A DNA stretch of 33,366 bases, taken from the NCBI GenBank assembly GCA_002361425.1, contig DESW01000012.1, positions 1-33,366 on the forward strand, in the 5' to 3' direction. This document shows positions 14,698 through 22,032 of this stretch, one piece after another. Position 1 is the stretch's first letter. Each line of letters begins with the position of its first letter. Both the position numbers and the translations under genes were made by a program. The notes beneath the pieces were generated by a model that saw only the letters and a program-made list of their open reading frames with translations, searched no databases and was not told the DNA's origin. This DNA is from Candidatus Saccharibacteria bacterium UBA3304 (GTDB taxonomy: Bacteria > Patescibacteriota > Saccharimonadia > Saccharimonadales > Saccharimonadaceae).

Positions 14698-16239
14698 TTA
14701 TAGGTCAGAAAGCTGCTCAATATCAGCGCCAAGTTGGACTAGGCGATGAGCAAAGTTTTCGTAGCCGCGTGCAATGGAATAAGTGTTGCGCAAGACCGAG
14801 CAACCAGGGGCGGCAAGCATGGCAAGCATGATGACGACGGCTGGGCGCAGCGCTGGCGGCGCCATCATCTCAGCTGGGCGCCAGTTGGTTGGACCATTAA
14901 TGTAGATGCGGTGTGCGTCGCAAAGCTCGACCTTTGCGTTGAGGTTTGCAAGCTCAGTTGAGTAAACGGCGCGGTTTTCGAAGACCCAGTCATGAATCAG
15001 AGTGCGACCTTCTGCGGTTGCGGCAATTACAGAGAAGAATGGCAAAGAATCGATATTGAGACCAGGGAATGGCATTGGATGAATCTTGTCGACTGGTGCC
15101 TTGAGTTTGGATTTTTGAAGCTTCAAGTCAACGAGACGCGTGCGGCCGTTATCGGCGAGATATTCGTCAGACAAAACAATTTTCTGACCCATGCTGCGTA
15201 ATACTTCGAGCTCGATCTCGAGGAACTCGATCGGTACGCGCTTAATCTCGATTTGGGATTTTGTGACGATGCCGGCTGCAATGAAACTCATCGCTTCGAT
15301 TGGATCTTCGCTTGGCGCGTATTCAATATTTTTACAGATACGCTTTACGCCATGAACGGTAATATTTGTCGTACCAACGCCGTCGATTTTGACGCCAAGT
15401 TTTTCAAGATAGAAACAGACATCCTGGACCATATAGTTCGGGCTAGCGCCAACAATTACGGTCTCGCCAGGGCAGAGCGCGGCGGCCATAATGGCATTCT
15501 CGGTGACCGTATCACCGCGTTCGGTGAGAACAATTTTGCGATGGTTGCCGGAAATTGGCTCAACCTTTGCTTCATAAAAACCAGGATTAGATTTTGCGTC
15601 GACTTTAAGGCCAAAAGTTTTAAGCGCATGAAGATGTGGCTCGACGGTGCGAGAACCAAGCGAACAACCACCAGCGTAAGGCAAGCGGAACTCTTTGAAA
15701 TGATGAAGTAGAGGCCCCATCATCATAATGACAGTGCGCGTACGGCGTGCGGCATCCATGTCGAGATTCTTGAGATTTAGATTGCGTGGTGGATCGATTT
15801 CGAGGTCGCGGCCATCGTTGATCCAGGCGGTTTTTACGCCAATCGATTCGAGCACTTCGAGAATGCGATAAACCTCTTCGATGTGTGCGAGGTGGCGGAA
15901 AGTAGATTTGCCTTCGTTTAAGAGAGCAGCACAAAGCAAGCCGACTGCGGCGTTCTTAGAAGTATTGATTGTGACGCTACCATGAAGCTCTTTGCCGCCG
16001 TTGATGCGGTAGCCCTGAGTAGCGCTTTCGTTGATGGTGATAATCTGATAATTTAGCGCGCGGCTAATCTTGGAGATTATCTCAAGAGATGCATTTTGTT
16101 TACCATGTTCAATACGGTTGATGGCGGACTGGCTTGTGCCGACTTTTTCGGCAAGCTCGGCCTGGGTTATATCTTGACGAGTGCGAGCCGTCGCGATAAT
16201 ATTGCCAATTTCAACCATGTAATCTGCTTGCTTCTTCAT
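14698..16239 (-). CDS. murA: UDP-GlcNAc 1-carboxyvinyltransferase (MurA-like) fused to an N-terminal XRE-type helix-turn-helix
   Basis: 513 residues, about 90 more than a standard MurA. Residues about 8-70 form a Cro/C1-type helix-turn-helix ('ITQAELAEKVGTSQSAINRIEHGKQNASLEIISKISRALN'). From about residue 75 the protein is a MurA-type EPSP-synthase-fold enzyme, which transfers enolpyruvate from PEP to UDP-GlcNAc, the first committed step of peptidoglycan synthesis. K95-N96 ('SKNAA') match the substrate-binding Lys-Asn. C192 in 'AGGCSLGSR' matches the PEP-binding loop Cys, the fosfomycin target, although the usual PGGC reads AGGC. 'PFPGLNIDSLPFF' carries the catalytic-region Asp. The join is in one continuous frame. 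DNA binding by the N-terminal domain, perhaps at its own promoter, is inference. Confidence 0.9.
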   Translation of the reverse strand: MKKQADYMVEIGNIIATARTRQDITQAELAEKVGTSQSAINRIEHGKQNASLEIISKISRALNYQIITINESATQGYRINGGKELHGSVTINTSKNAAVGLLCAALLNEGKSTFRHLAHIEEVYRILEVLESIGVKTAWINDGRDLEIDPPRNLNLKNLDMDAARRTRTVIMMMGPLLHHFKEFRLPYAGGCSLGSRTVEPHLHALKTFGLKVDAKSNPGFYEAKVEPISGNHRKIVLTERGDTVTENAIMAAALCPGETVIVGASPNYMVQDVCFYLEKLGVKIDGVGTTNITVHGVKRICKNIEYAPSEDPIEAMSFIAAGIVTKSQIEIKRVPIEFLEIELEVLRSMGQKIVLSDEYLADNGRTRLVDLKLQKSKLKAPVDKIHPMPFPGLNIDSLPFFSVIAATAEGRTLIHDWVFENRAVYSTELANLNAKVELCDAHRIYINGPTNWRPAEMMAPPALRPAVVIMLAMLAAPGCSVLRNTYSIARGYENFAHRLVQLGADIEQLSDL

Positions 16240-16245
16240 AACACT

Positions 16246-16254
16246 AGTATATCA
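16246..16254 (-). promoter_or_regulatory. Extended -10 promoter of the HTH-murA gene
   Basis: On the minus strand, TGA followed by TATACT (revcomp at 16246-16251) ends 6 nt before the ATG at 16239. No Shine-Dalgarno site is present. The upstream side abuts the yebC terminator, leaving little space for operator DNA except around the promoter itself. Confidence 0.6.
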
Positions 16255-16264
16255 CTCAGTGCAT

Positions 16265-16295
16265 AAAAAAGAGCCAGTTTTTTCTGGCTCTTTTT
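16265..16295 (-). terminator. Intrinsic terminator of yebC
   Basis: Inverted repeat GAGCCAG (16271-16277) / CTGGCTC (16284-16290) with a 6-nt loop, flanked by A6 and T5. Read on the minus strand it gives a hairpin followed by a run of six U, 16 bp after the yebC stop. Confidence 0.85.
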
Positions 16296-16311
16296 AAAAT
16301 TATTTACAAAA

Positions 16312-17013
16312 TTATTCGGCGTTCGTATGAACAGCGACGACGTCGTCGAGTTCGTCGATCGCGTCGAGAATTTTCTCAACCTTCTCGGAAGTTTCGCCTT
16401 CGACAGGAATAGTGTTGTTTGGTACGTACTGAAGTTCTGCGGAATCGATTTCGTAACCGTTATCGATCAAGGCGCCGCGTACTTTCATAAGATCACTAGA
16501 AGCAGTGTAGATAGTGGTGCCGTCTTCTTCCTCTGCGACATCTTCTGCGCCAGCATCGAGGGCTGCCATCATAATTTCGTCGCCCTTGGACTTGGTAAAG
16601 ATTACGCCCTTGCGGGTGAACTGGAACATGACAGAACCTGGGTCTGCCATGCGGCCACCGTTCTTTTCAAGCGTGTGGCGTACTTCTGGCATAGTACGGT
16701 TTTTGTTATCAGTTGCAACTTCGATAATGATGCCAACGCCACCAGGGCCGTAAGCTTCATAAGTTTCTTCGATGAGGGCCGCTGCGCTTTTGTCCGCAAC
16801 GCGAGCAATTGCGCGTTCGATGTTTGCCTTTGGCATGTTAGCGAGGCGAGCCTTCTCAAGAACCATCGCGAGGGATGGGTTCATAGCAGGATCGGTACCA
16901 CTACGTGCTGCAATAGCAATCTGGTTACCGATTTTTGTAAACAACGCACCGCGCTTGGCGTCAACGACTGCTTTCTGGCGTTTGGTGGTTGCCCATTTAC
17001 TGTGTCCGCTCAT
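16312..17013 (-). CDS. yebC: YebC/PmpR-family protein
   Basis: 233 residues, typical for the family. The N-terminal 'MSGHSKWATTKRQKAVVDAKRGALFTKIG' is the near-invariant YebC start. 'MPKANIERAIARVADKS', 'YEAYGPGGVGIIIEVATDNKNRT' and 'FTRKGVI' follow as expected. Members were annotated as transcriptional regulators; the mitochondrial homologue TACO1 and recent work on bacterial YebC support a role in helping ribosomes through difficult sequences such as proline stretches. Either role is possible here. It is transcribed alone: an extended -10 (TGG then TAAAAT, minus strand near 17053-17061) leads to a leader with an AGAGG Shine-Dalgarno site, and a terminator follows. Confidence 0.95.
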   Translation of the reverse strand: MSGHSKWATTKRQKAVVDAKRGALFTKIGNQIAIAARSGTDPAMNPSLAMVLEKARLANMPKANIERAIARVADKSAAALIEETYEAYGPGGVGIIIEVATDNKNRTMPEVRHTLEKNGGRMADPGSVMFQFTRKGVIFTKSKGDEIMMAALDAGAEDVAEEEDGTTIYTASSDLMKVRGALIDNGYEIDSAELQYVPNNTIPVEGETSEKVEKILDAIDELDDVVAVHTNAE

Positions 17014-17176
17014 TAAAAAATTCCTCTTGTATTTTGTCTAATTTACTCTATTTTACCACAATTATTAGAACATATTTTCAAAAAAGTGCCAAAAATAAAA
17101 TACTCATGCTTCTTGCCTGTAATAATCGGGAGTATTCTAGCGATTACAAAATAACAAAAGGAGCATATAGATATTT
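17014..17176. other. Divergent intergenic region between yebC and the orphan gene
   Basis: AT-rich 163 bp. It holds the yebC promoter on the minus strand. A 7-bp inverted repeat (AATACTC at 17099-17105, GAGTATT at 17130-17136) with a 24-nt loop lies before the orphan gene. AGGAG is at 17159-17163. No convincing plus-strand -35/-10 pair was found. Confidence 0.4.
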
Positions 17177-17560
17177 ATGCAAATATACAAAAGGGTGCAA
17201 TTAAAGAAACGTGAACTGCTACAGTTGCAGGATGATTGCGAGGGCTACATTTGGGCCGCTGTCGACCCGGTCAACTACGCCATTTCTTTTGGCGATGACT
17301 ATTTGGCAGATCTGAGGGATTTATTATTAGTGAAACGCAGCCAACTAGAGAATATCTATGGTATCGGACTAGACCTAAGGACTGGAGAAGTAGACTACGT
17401 TAAACATATTAATCGCCGCAATCCGCACGTTGGTTGTAGCGGTAACGTCAGCAATGAGGATAAGGAGAGTATTGAAGAAGTATTACATTATTTCTTTGAA
17501 AAGCTGCCAGCCTATCGAGAAAACGAGAATGCGTCAGATACGACTATCGCATTCTGCTAA
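17177..17560 (+). CDS. Hypothetical protein of unknown function
   Basis: 127 residues, no family recognised. It is predicted soluble and mixed alpha/beta, with an N-terminal basic helix ('MQIYKRVQLKKRELLQLQDD'), a 'DPVNYAISFGDDYLADLRDLLL' segment, a Gly/Asp-rich 'GIGLDLRTGEVDYVKHINRR' and a charged C-terminal helix. The ATG at 17177 is the only usual start in frame after the TAG at 17168; the Shine-Dalgarno AGGAG lies 13 nt upstream, longer than ideal. Codon choice looks more relaxed than in neighbouring housekeeping genes (TTA, CTG, AGG, ATA appear), as in a weakly expressed or acquired gene. It precedes recA by 42 bp, but recA has its own promoter, so a functional link is unproven. Confidence 0.6.
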   Translation: MQIYKRVQLKKRELLQLQDDCEGYIWAAVDPVNYAISFGDDYLADLRDLLLVKRSQLENIYGIGLDLRTGEVDYVKHINRRNPHVGCSGNVSNEDKESIEEVLHYFFEKLPAYRENENASDTTIAFC

Positions 17561-17565
17561 ACAGA

Positions 17566-17593
17566 TGTTAAAATATAAGTATAAATTTGGAGG
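17566..17593 (+). promoter_or_regulatory. recA promoter (extended -10) and Shine-Dalgarno
   Basis: TGT followed by TAAAAT (17569-17574), then a leader of roughly 20 nt containing GGAGG (17589-17593) 9 nt before the recA ATG. I found no LexA-type operator (neither GAAC-N4-GTTC nor CTG-N10-CAG) near it. Confidence 0.55.
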
Positions 17594-17602
17594 TATTTAC
17601 TA

Positions 17603-18634
17603 ATGGCTAAGAAGAGTCAGGAAGCGGTGGGCGACGGAAAAGTTGATGATGGCAAAAAGCAGGCGCTAAATCTTGCGCTTTCTCAGATTACGAAGCAGTT
17701 CGGCGACGGTTCTATTATGAAGCTTGGCGACCAGTCCAAGATTGATGTTGAATTATTCTCATCTGGTTCGCTAGCTTTGGATTTAGCACTCGGTGGTGGC
17801 TATCCAAAAGGCCGTATTATTGAGATTTATGGCCCAGAGTCTTCCGGTAAAACTACCTTGGCTCTTCATGCTATTGCTGAAATTCAAAAGCAGGGCGGCC
17901 AGGCTGCATTTATCGATGCAGAGCATGCGCTCGATCCAGCTTATGCGCGCAAGATTGGCGTTAACACTGCAGATTTGTTGATTTCTCAGCCAGATAACGG
18001 TGAGCAGGCGCTCGAAATCTGTGAGACGCTCGTTCGTTCTGGTGCAGTCGACCTTATCGTAGTCGACTCTGTTGCAGCACTCGTTCCACAGGCGGAAATT
18101 GATGGCGATATGGGTGATGCGCAGATGGGTCTTCAGGCTCGCTTGATGTCTCAGGCTATGCGCAAACTTACCGGTATTATTAGCAAGACTAAGGCTACTG
18201 TCATCTTCATTAATCAGATTCGTATGAAGATCGGTGTGATGTTCGGCAACCCAGAGACTACTACTGGCGGTAACGCCCTTAAGTTCTATGCATCCGTTCG
18301 TATCGATATTCGCCGCATCGGTCAGATTAAGGATGGCGAGAATGTTTCTGGTAACCGTACTAAGATTAAGGTCGTAAAGAACAAGATTGCTGCACCATTC
18401 CGTACTGCCGAATTCGATATTATGTATAACGAAGGCATTAGTAAGACTGGTGACGTACTTGATCTCGCAGTCAGCCATGGCGTTATGGAAAAGGCTGGCG
18501 CATTCTTGAAATACAATGGCGAGACGCTCGGTCAGGGCCGTGAAGCCGTAAAGAAACTCTTCAAAGAAAAGCCAGAATTAATGGCAGAGATTGAAGCTAA
18601 GGTTCGCGAAGTAGCTAAAAACGACGAAGAGTAA
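17603..18634 (+). CDS. recA: Recombinase RecA
   Basis: 343 residues, normal length. RecA forms filaments on single-stranded DNA and catalyses strand exchange in recombinational repair. Walker A 'GPESSGKT' is at 77-84, 'LIVVDSVAALVPQAEIDGDMGD' carries Walker B and loop L1, and 'NQIRMKIGVMFGNPETTTGGNALKFYASVR' covers loop L2. The C-terminal tail is acidic but short ('VREVAKNDEE'). It starts from a strong Shine-Dalgarno site and its stop overlaps the recX start (TAATG), so the two are co-translated. Absence of a visible LexA box suggests that it is not SOS-controlled in the usual way. Confidence 0.98.
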   Translation: MAKKSQEAVGDGKVDDGKKQALNLALSQITKQFGDGSIMKLGDQSKIDVELFSSGSLALDLALGGGYPKGRIIEIYGPESSGKTTLALHAIAEIQKQGGQAAFIDAEHALDPAYARKIGVNTADLLISQPDNGEQALEICETLVRSGAVDLIVVDSVAALVPQAEIDGDMGDAQMGLQARLMSQAMRKLTGIISKTKATVIFINQIRMKIGVMFGNPETTTGGNALKFYASVRIDIRRIGQIKDGENVSGNRTKIKVVKNKIAAPFRTAEFDIMYNEGISKTGDVLDLAVSHGVMEKAGAFLKYNGETLGQGREAVKKLFKEKPELMAEIEAKVREVAKNDEE

Positions 18635-19368
18635 TGCTCGAAACGCATACGATTTTTGACGAAGTGACTGCCGGTCCTAAAAAGCCGGCAGCTCGTCGCG
18701 TTACTGATATAAAAGAAGCTGTACGTGACCAAAATCGCGTCAATATTTACATTGACGATAAGTTTTTCTGTTCGCTCGATATTTCGCAGGTCGTAGACCT
18801 CCATATAAAAATCGGCCGTGAATTATCGCCAGAAGAACTAGACGAACTGAAACGCGCTTCGGATTTCGGAAAGTTTTATGCGCGAGCCCTCGAATACGCC
18901 TTAATGCGCCCGCGTTCCGAAAAAGAAATCCAGGACTATTTAAAGCGCAAAACGCTCGACCGTAAGGTGCGTGTCAAGAATCGTAAGACTGGCGAGTATT
19001 CTACGCAGCTCAAAAAAGGCTACGACGCTTCGCTTGCTCCGCTTGTTTTAAAACGTCTGAATGATCGTGGTTATATTGACGACGAACGCTTTGCGGCGAC
19101 TTGGGTCGAAAACCGCAATGTTAGTAAGGGCACTAGTATCAAGAAGCTTCGTCTCGAGCTTCAGCAAAAGGGCATTAGTCAATCGGTTATCGAAAAAGTC
19201 CTAGCCGAATCCGGCCGTGACGAAAGCGCTGAGCTCCGCAAGATAATTGCGCGCAAAGCGAAAAAATACCCTGACGAACAAAAGTTAATTCAATATCTCT
19301 TGCGCCAGGGTTTTAATTATTCGGACATATTAGACGAGCTGTCGTCTATCGCGTCTTCTTCGGTGTAG
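18634..19368 (+). CDS. recX: Regulatory protein RecX
   Basis: 244 residues, longer than the ~150-170 of compact RecX proteins but within the family range. RecX binds RecA filaments and limits their activity. The helical repeats are visible: 'ARALEYALMRPRSEKEIQDYLKRK' (about 88-111), 'LVLKRLNDRGYIDDERFAATWVENR' (about 131-155), 'LRLELQQKGISQSVIEKVL' (about 170-188) and 'KLIQYLLRQGFNYSDI' near the end. The first 80 residues form an N-terminal extension. It overlaps recA by one base. Its last 52 bp are also the 3' end of the PRC-barrel gene on the other strand, so the two transcripts are complementary at their ends. Confidence 0.92.
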   Translation: MLETHTIFDEVTAGPKKPAARRVTDIKEAVRDQNRVNIYIDDKFFCSLDISQVVDLHIKIGRELSPEELDELKRASDFGKFYARALEYALMRPRSEKEIQDYLKRKTLDRKVRVKNRKTGEYSTQLKKGYDASLAPLVLKRLNDRGYIDDERFAATWVENRNVSKGTSIKKLRLELQQKGISQSVIEKVLAESGRDESAELRKIIARKAKKYPDEQKLIQYLLRQGFNYSDILDELSSIASSSV

Positions 19369-19943
19369 GCAGGCTTGCGGAAAGGATTAGTGAAGTTTGG
19401 TACGAATTCTTCTTCGGCCTTCTTCTTTTCTTTCGGCATTTTTACTTCTGCTTTTTCGTGTTTGATTGTAACTTTGAAATCGTCAACTTCGACAATCTGA
19501 GAGCGATTGATTGTTAGCTCTGGATCAATAAGAGCGGACATAAAAGGGCGCTGGACGATAAGCTGATAAATCATGAAAGTGCTCGAATCGAGCGTGTAAT
19601 CGACAATCTTGCCAAGCTTCTTGCCGTCAGTAGTAACAACTTTCAGACCGACCAAATGGAAACCGAGGTCCATGATTTTATCGAATTTGATAACGTCTTC
19701 GCGGGTAGTGAAGCGGTCAGTAGAATCGACGATTAAGCCAGAATTGCTAATCTCGCGCACGTCCTGCGTGTCGAGGATATTGCCAACTTCTGGATCATTT
19801 TTGATGATTGGGCCGTCGAGCGTATAGGCGACGACGCGTAAGTCTTCTGGGTCAATTATTGCCTCGCGAATATCGGCTACTGGGCCGCCAACATGAAGGC
19901 TTAATACTGGCATATTTGAGACTTTGGAACCAATCAATAACAT
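19317..19943 (-). CDS. PRC-barrel domain protein
   Basis: 208 residues. Two PRC-barrel-like units are visible, about residues 1-75 ('LIGSKVSNMPVLSLHVGGPVADIREAIIDPEDLRVVAY') and about 88-155 ('MDLGFHLVGLKVVTTDGKKLGKIVDYTLDSSTFMIYQLIV'). An acidic/basic tail follows. PRC barrels are small beta-barrels found in photosystem subunits and the RNA-maturation protein RimM; stand-alone forms are often of unknown function. It is divergent from tilS and both have -10 boxes next to their ATGs. Its 3' end overlaps recX by 52 bp. Confidence 0.82.
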   Translation of the reverse strand: MLLIGSKVSNMPVLSLHVGGPVADIREAIIDPEDLRVVAYTLDGPIIKNDPEVGNILDTQDVREISNSGLIVDSTDRFTTREDVIKFDKIMDLGFHLVGLKVVTTDGKKLGKIVDYTLDSSTFMIYQLIVQRPFMSALIDPELTINRSQIVEVDDFKVTIKHEKAEVKMPKEKKKAEEEFVPNFTNPFRKPAYTEEDAIDDSSSNMSE

Positions 19944-19949
19944 GCCTAA

Positions 19950-19958
19950 ATTATACCA
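19950..19958 (-). promoter_or_regulatory. Extended -10 promoter of the PRC-barrel gene
   Basis: On the minus strand, TGG followed by TATAAT (revcomp at 19950-19955), ending 6 nt before the ATG at 19943. It predicts a leaderless mRNA. The divergent tilS -10 box is 30 bp away. Confidence 0.65.
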
Positions 19959-19985
19959 TAAACGGCATAAAAACTAGTTTTCCTC

Positions 19986-19991
19986 TATAAT
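19986..19991 (+). promoter_or_regulatory. -10 box of tilS, predicted leaderless
   Basis: TATAAT ends 7 nt before the ATG at 19999. No Shine-Dalgarno site and no clear -35 box. Confidence 0.6.
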
Positions 19992-19998
19992 TAAGACA

Positions 19999-20826
19999 AT
20001 GAAAAAAATCTTGGCGGTCTCTGGCGGCATTGATTCTGTAGTTATGCTGCATCTTCTAAAGGATGAGTATCCTATTGTTGCGCATTTCGATCACGGCATT
20101 CGTTCGAATTCGCATGAGGATGCCGAGTTTGTCGAACGTTTAGCGAAAGAGTACGGCTTAGTTTTTGAAGTTAAGCATGCGAAGCTAGGGGAGAATTGCA
20201 GCGAAGCCACTGCACGTGCCGCTCGTTATGGTTTTCTCCGAGAAATTGCGAAAAAATATAATGGCATCGTTTGCGTCGCTCATCATGCAGACGATGTTAT
20301 TGAATCGATAGTAATCAATTTAATTCGCGGCACCGGCTGGCGCGGCTTGGCTCCAATGAATTCGACTAATATTGAGCGGCCGTTGCTCGAGTGGCGCAAA
20401 AGCGATGTCTATCGTTATGCTACGGAGCATAATCTGTCATTTCGCCAAGATCAAACGAATACGGAAGGAGATTATCTCCGCAACCGCGTGCGCGAAAAAC
20501 TACGGGATTTGCCAGAAGAGAGCAAACAGCAACTTCTAGGGCTTTATAAAAAACAATCTGCATTACTTAAAGAATACACAGAAACAATGCGAGTCATTTT
20601 CTCGAATAATGATAGTCATTGCGCTAAAAATATCGTTGTAGATTCGCCGGATGAATGCGCGACGGAAATCGTGCGCTTCTTCCTTGCCGAACAGCAAATC
20701 TCTTTAACTCGTCCGCAGCTAGAAAAATGTGTTGACGCGATTAAGAGCTTCGCTCCAGGCAAGCGTCTTAGTCTCGACCGTAAGCATTTTCTAGAGGTCG
20801 GCAAGTATAGCTTCCATGTGATATAA
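19999..20826 (+). CDS. tilS: tRNA(Ile)-lysidine synthase, short form
   Basis: 275 residues. TilS attaches lysine to C34 of the tRNA(Ile) CAU anticodon so that it reads AUA. The PP-loop ATP-binding motif 'SGGIDS' is at 8-13. 'HFDHGIRSNSHEDAEFVERLA' and 'CVAHHADDVIESIVINLIRGTGWRGLAPM' are typical. The enzyme is short: it has the N-terminal catalytic domain and a reduced helical domain but not the full C-terminal tRNA-binding domain of the E. coli enzyme. Short forms are known, and the conserved region is intact. The last codons overlap the -10 box of the downstream gene. Confidence 0.94.
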   Translation: MKKILAVSGGIDSVVMLHLLKDEYPIVAHFDHGIRSNSHEDAEFVERLAKEYGLVFEVKHAKLGENCSEATARAARYGFLREIAKKYNGIVCVAHHADDVIESIVINLIRGTGWRGLAPMNSTNIERPLLEWRKSDVYRYATEHNLSFRQDQTNTEGDYLRNRVREKLRDLPEESKQQLLGLYKKQSALLKEYTETMRVIFSNNDSHCAKNIVVDSPDECATEIVRFFLAEQQISLTRPQLEKCVDAIKSFAPGKRLSLDRKHFLEVGKYSFHVI

Positions 20827-20827
20827 T
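20819..20827 (+). promoter_or_regulatory. Extended -10 promoter overlapping the tilS stop codon
   Basis: TGA followed by TATAAT (20822-20827), which contains the tilS TAA. The box ends 8 nt before the ATG at 20836, so the wall-protein gene can be transcribed on its own as a leaderless mRNA. Confidence 0.6.
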
Positions 20828-20835
20828 TAGAATGC

Positions 20836-22032
20836 ATGAAAATGCGCAAAATGAGGGCTAAATCCTCTCTTATAGCATTGTTTATCTTTATTTTTGGCAT
20901 AGTTTTTGGTGTCTCAATTTTGCAGCACTATGCGTCCGCTGCGGACGAGACTGCAAATGATCCTGTTGATACGGATTCGCATTTTATTTCGTTCTTCGAT
21001 AGGGGCGAGCAAATCAATGTACGTTCCGACGCGGCAACGGTTCGCGATGCGCTTTCGCGTGCAAACATTACTCTCGAAGATGGCGACAAAGTTGAGCCGG
21101 CTTTAGACGAACAAATCACTTCTAATGATTACAACATCAATATCTATCGCGCCCAAGATTTAGTTGTTTTGGACGGCTATCATAAAAAATATGTCCGTAC
21201 GGCCAGCACAAATCCGGAGGATATCGCTGCTGATGCTGGCGTAGAGTTACTTGATGCTGACGTAGTGGAATTAGTCCCGTACGACAACCTTCTAGAAAGC
21301 GGCAAAACTTTAGCCTATCGCGTAAAGCGCGCAAAGGTTGTAAATATTAATTTCTATGGTAAGCCAATTGCGGTTCGTACACAGCAGAAAACTGTCGAGG
21401 CACTACTAAAAGAGCAAAAGATTGATACTAACGCAGAGAAGAACTGGGTTTCGATTGGTTTAAAGACAAAAGTCACCGACGGGATGAGCTTTACGATCCA
21501 GCCGCAGGGTATTCAGACAATTACAGTTGAAGAAAATATCGCCTTTGGCGAGAAGACAACTCAGGACTTTGATTTAGAATATGGCAAGCGCGTCGTTACA
21601 AAGTATGGCGAGGCTGGTCGCAAGACAGTTACTTACGAAGTAAACATGAAAGATGGTGCCGAGCTCTCGCGTAAGGTATTATCTGAAATCGTTACGAAGG
21701 AACCTGTAGCGCAAGAAGTGAAAATCGGCATGAAGCTAAATCTTCCTTCTGGCTCGCATGAAGATTGGATGGCGGCTGCTGGTATTTCGGCTAGCGACTA
21801 TGGCTATGTGAATTACATTATTTCACACGAATCAGGCTGGCGTCCTAACGCTACGAATGGTAGATACTGGGGGCTCTATCAGACTAGCCAGGCTCGCCTC
21901 ATCAATGACTGTGGTAGCAACTGGGTGAATGATCCGGTCTGTCAGCTTCGTTCCGCAACCGGCTATGCTACTAGTCGTTACGGTAGCTGGGCTAACGCAT
22001 ATAATCGCTGGCGCGCACAGGGGTGGTGGTAG
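20836..22032 (+). CDS. Secreted/anchored DUF348-G5 protein with a lysozyme-like catalytic domain (Rpf/YabE-like)
   Basis: 398 residues. A signal peptide or anchor spans about 9-36 ('SSLIALFIFIFGIVFGVSILQHYASA'). Three DUF348-like repeats run over about 50-220, the third (about 172-220) beginning 'INFYGKPIAVRTQQKTVEALL'. A G5 domain lies at about 224-298. The C-terminal ~90 residues are a lysozyme/transglycosylase-like domain with catalytic Glu E332 in 'IISHESGWRPNAT', then 'YWGLYQTSQARLI' and two Cys residues that may form a disulfide. The order matches resuscitation-promoting factor and YabE-type proteins, which cleave peptidoglycan glycan strands. Probable role: wall remodelling, or attack on the wall of a host cell if the organism is an epibiont. 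The second possibility is inference. Confidence 0.88.
   Translation: MKMRKMRAKSSLIALFIFIFGIVFGVSILQHYASAADETANDPVDTDSHFISFFDRGEQINVRSDAATVRDALSRANITLEDGDKVEPALDEQITSNDYNINIYRAQDLVVLDGYHKKYVRTASTNPEDIAADAGVELLDADVVELVPYDNLLESGKTLAYRVKRAKVVNINFYGKPIAVRTQQKTVEALLKEQKIDTNAEKNWVSIGLKTKVTDGMSFTIQPQGIQTITVEENIAFGEKTTQDFDLEYGKRVVTKYGEAGRKTVTYEVNMKDGAELSRKVLSEIVTKEPVAQEVKIGMKLNLPSGSHEDWMAAAGISASDYGYVNYIISHESGWRPNATNGRYWGLYQTSQARLINDCGSNWVNDPVCQLRSATGYATSRYGSWANAYNRWRAQGWW

Noticed and set aside
16327..17016. 229-codon open frame antisense to yebC
   Set aside because: Shadow of the conserved YebC frame; Cys/Phe-rich translation without domain features.
17783..18478. 231-codon open frame antisense to recA
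   Set aside because: Shadow of recA; same codon-bias explanation, no independent signals.
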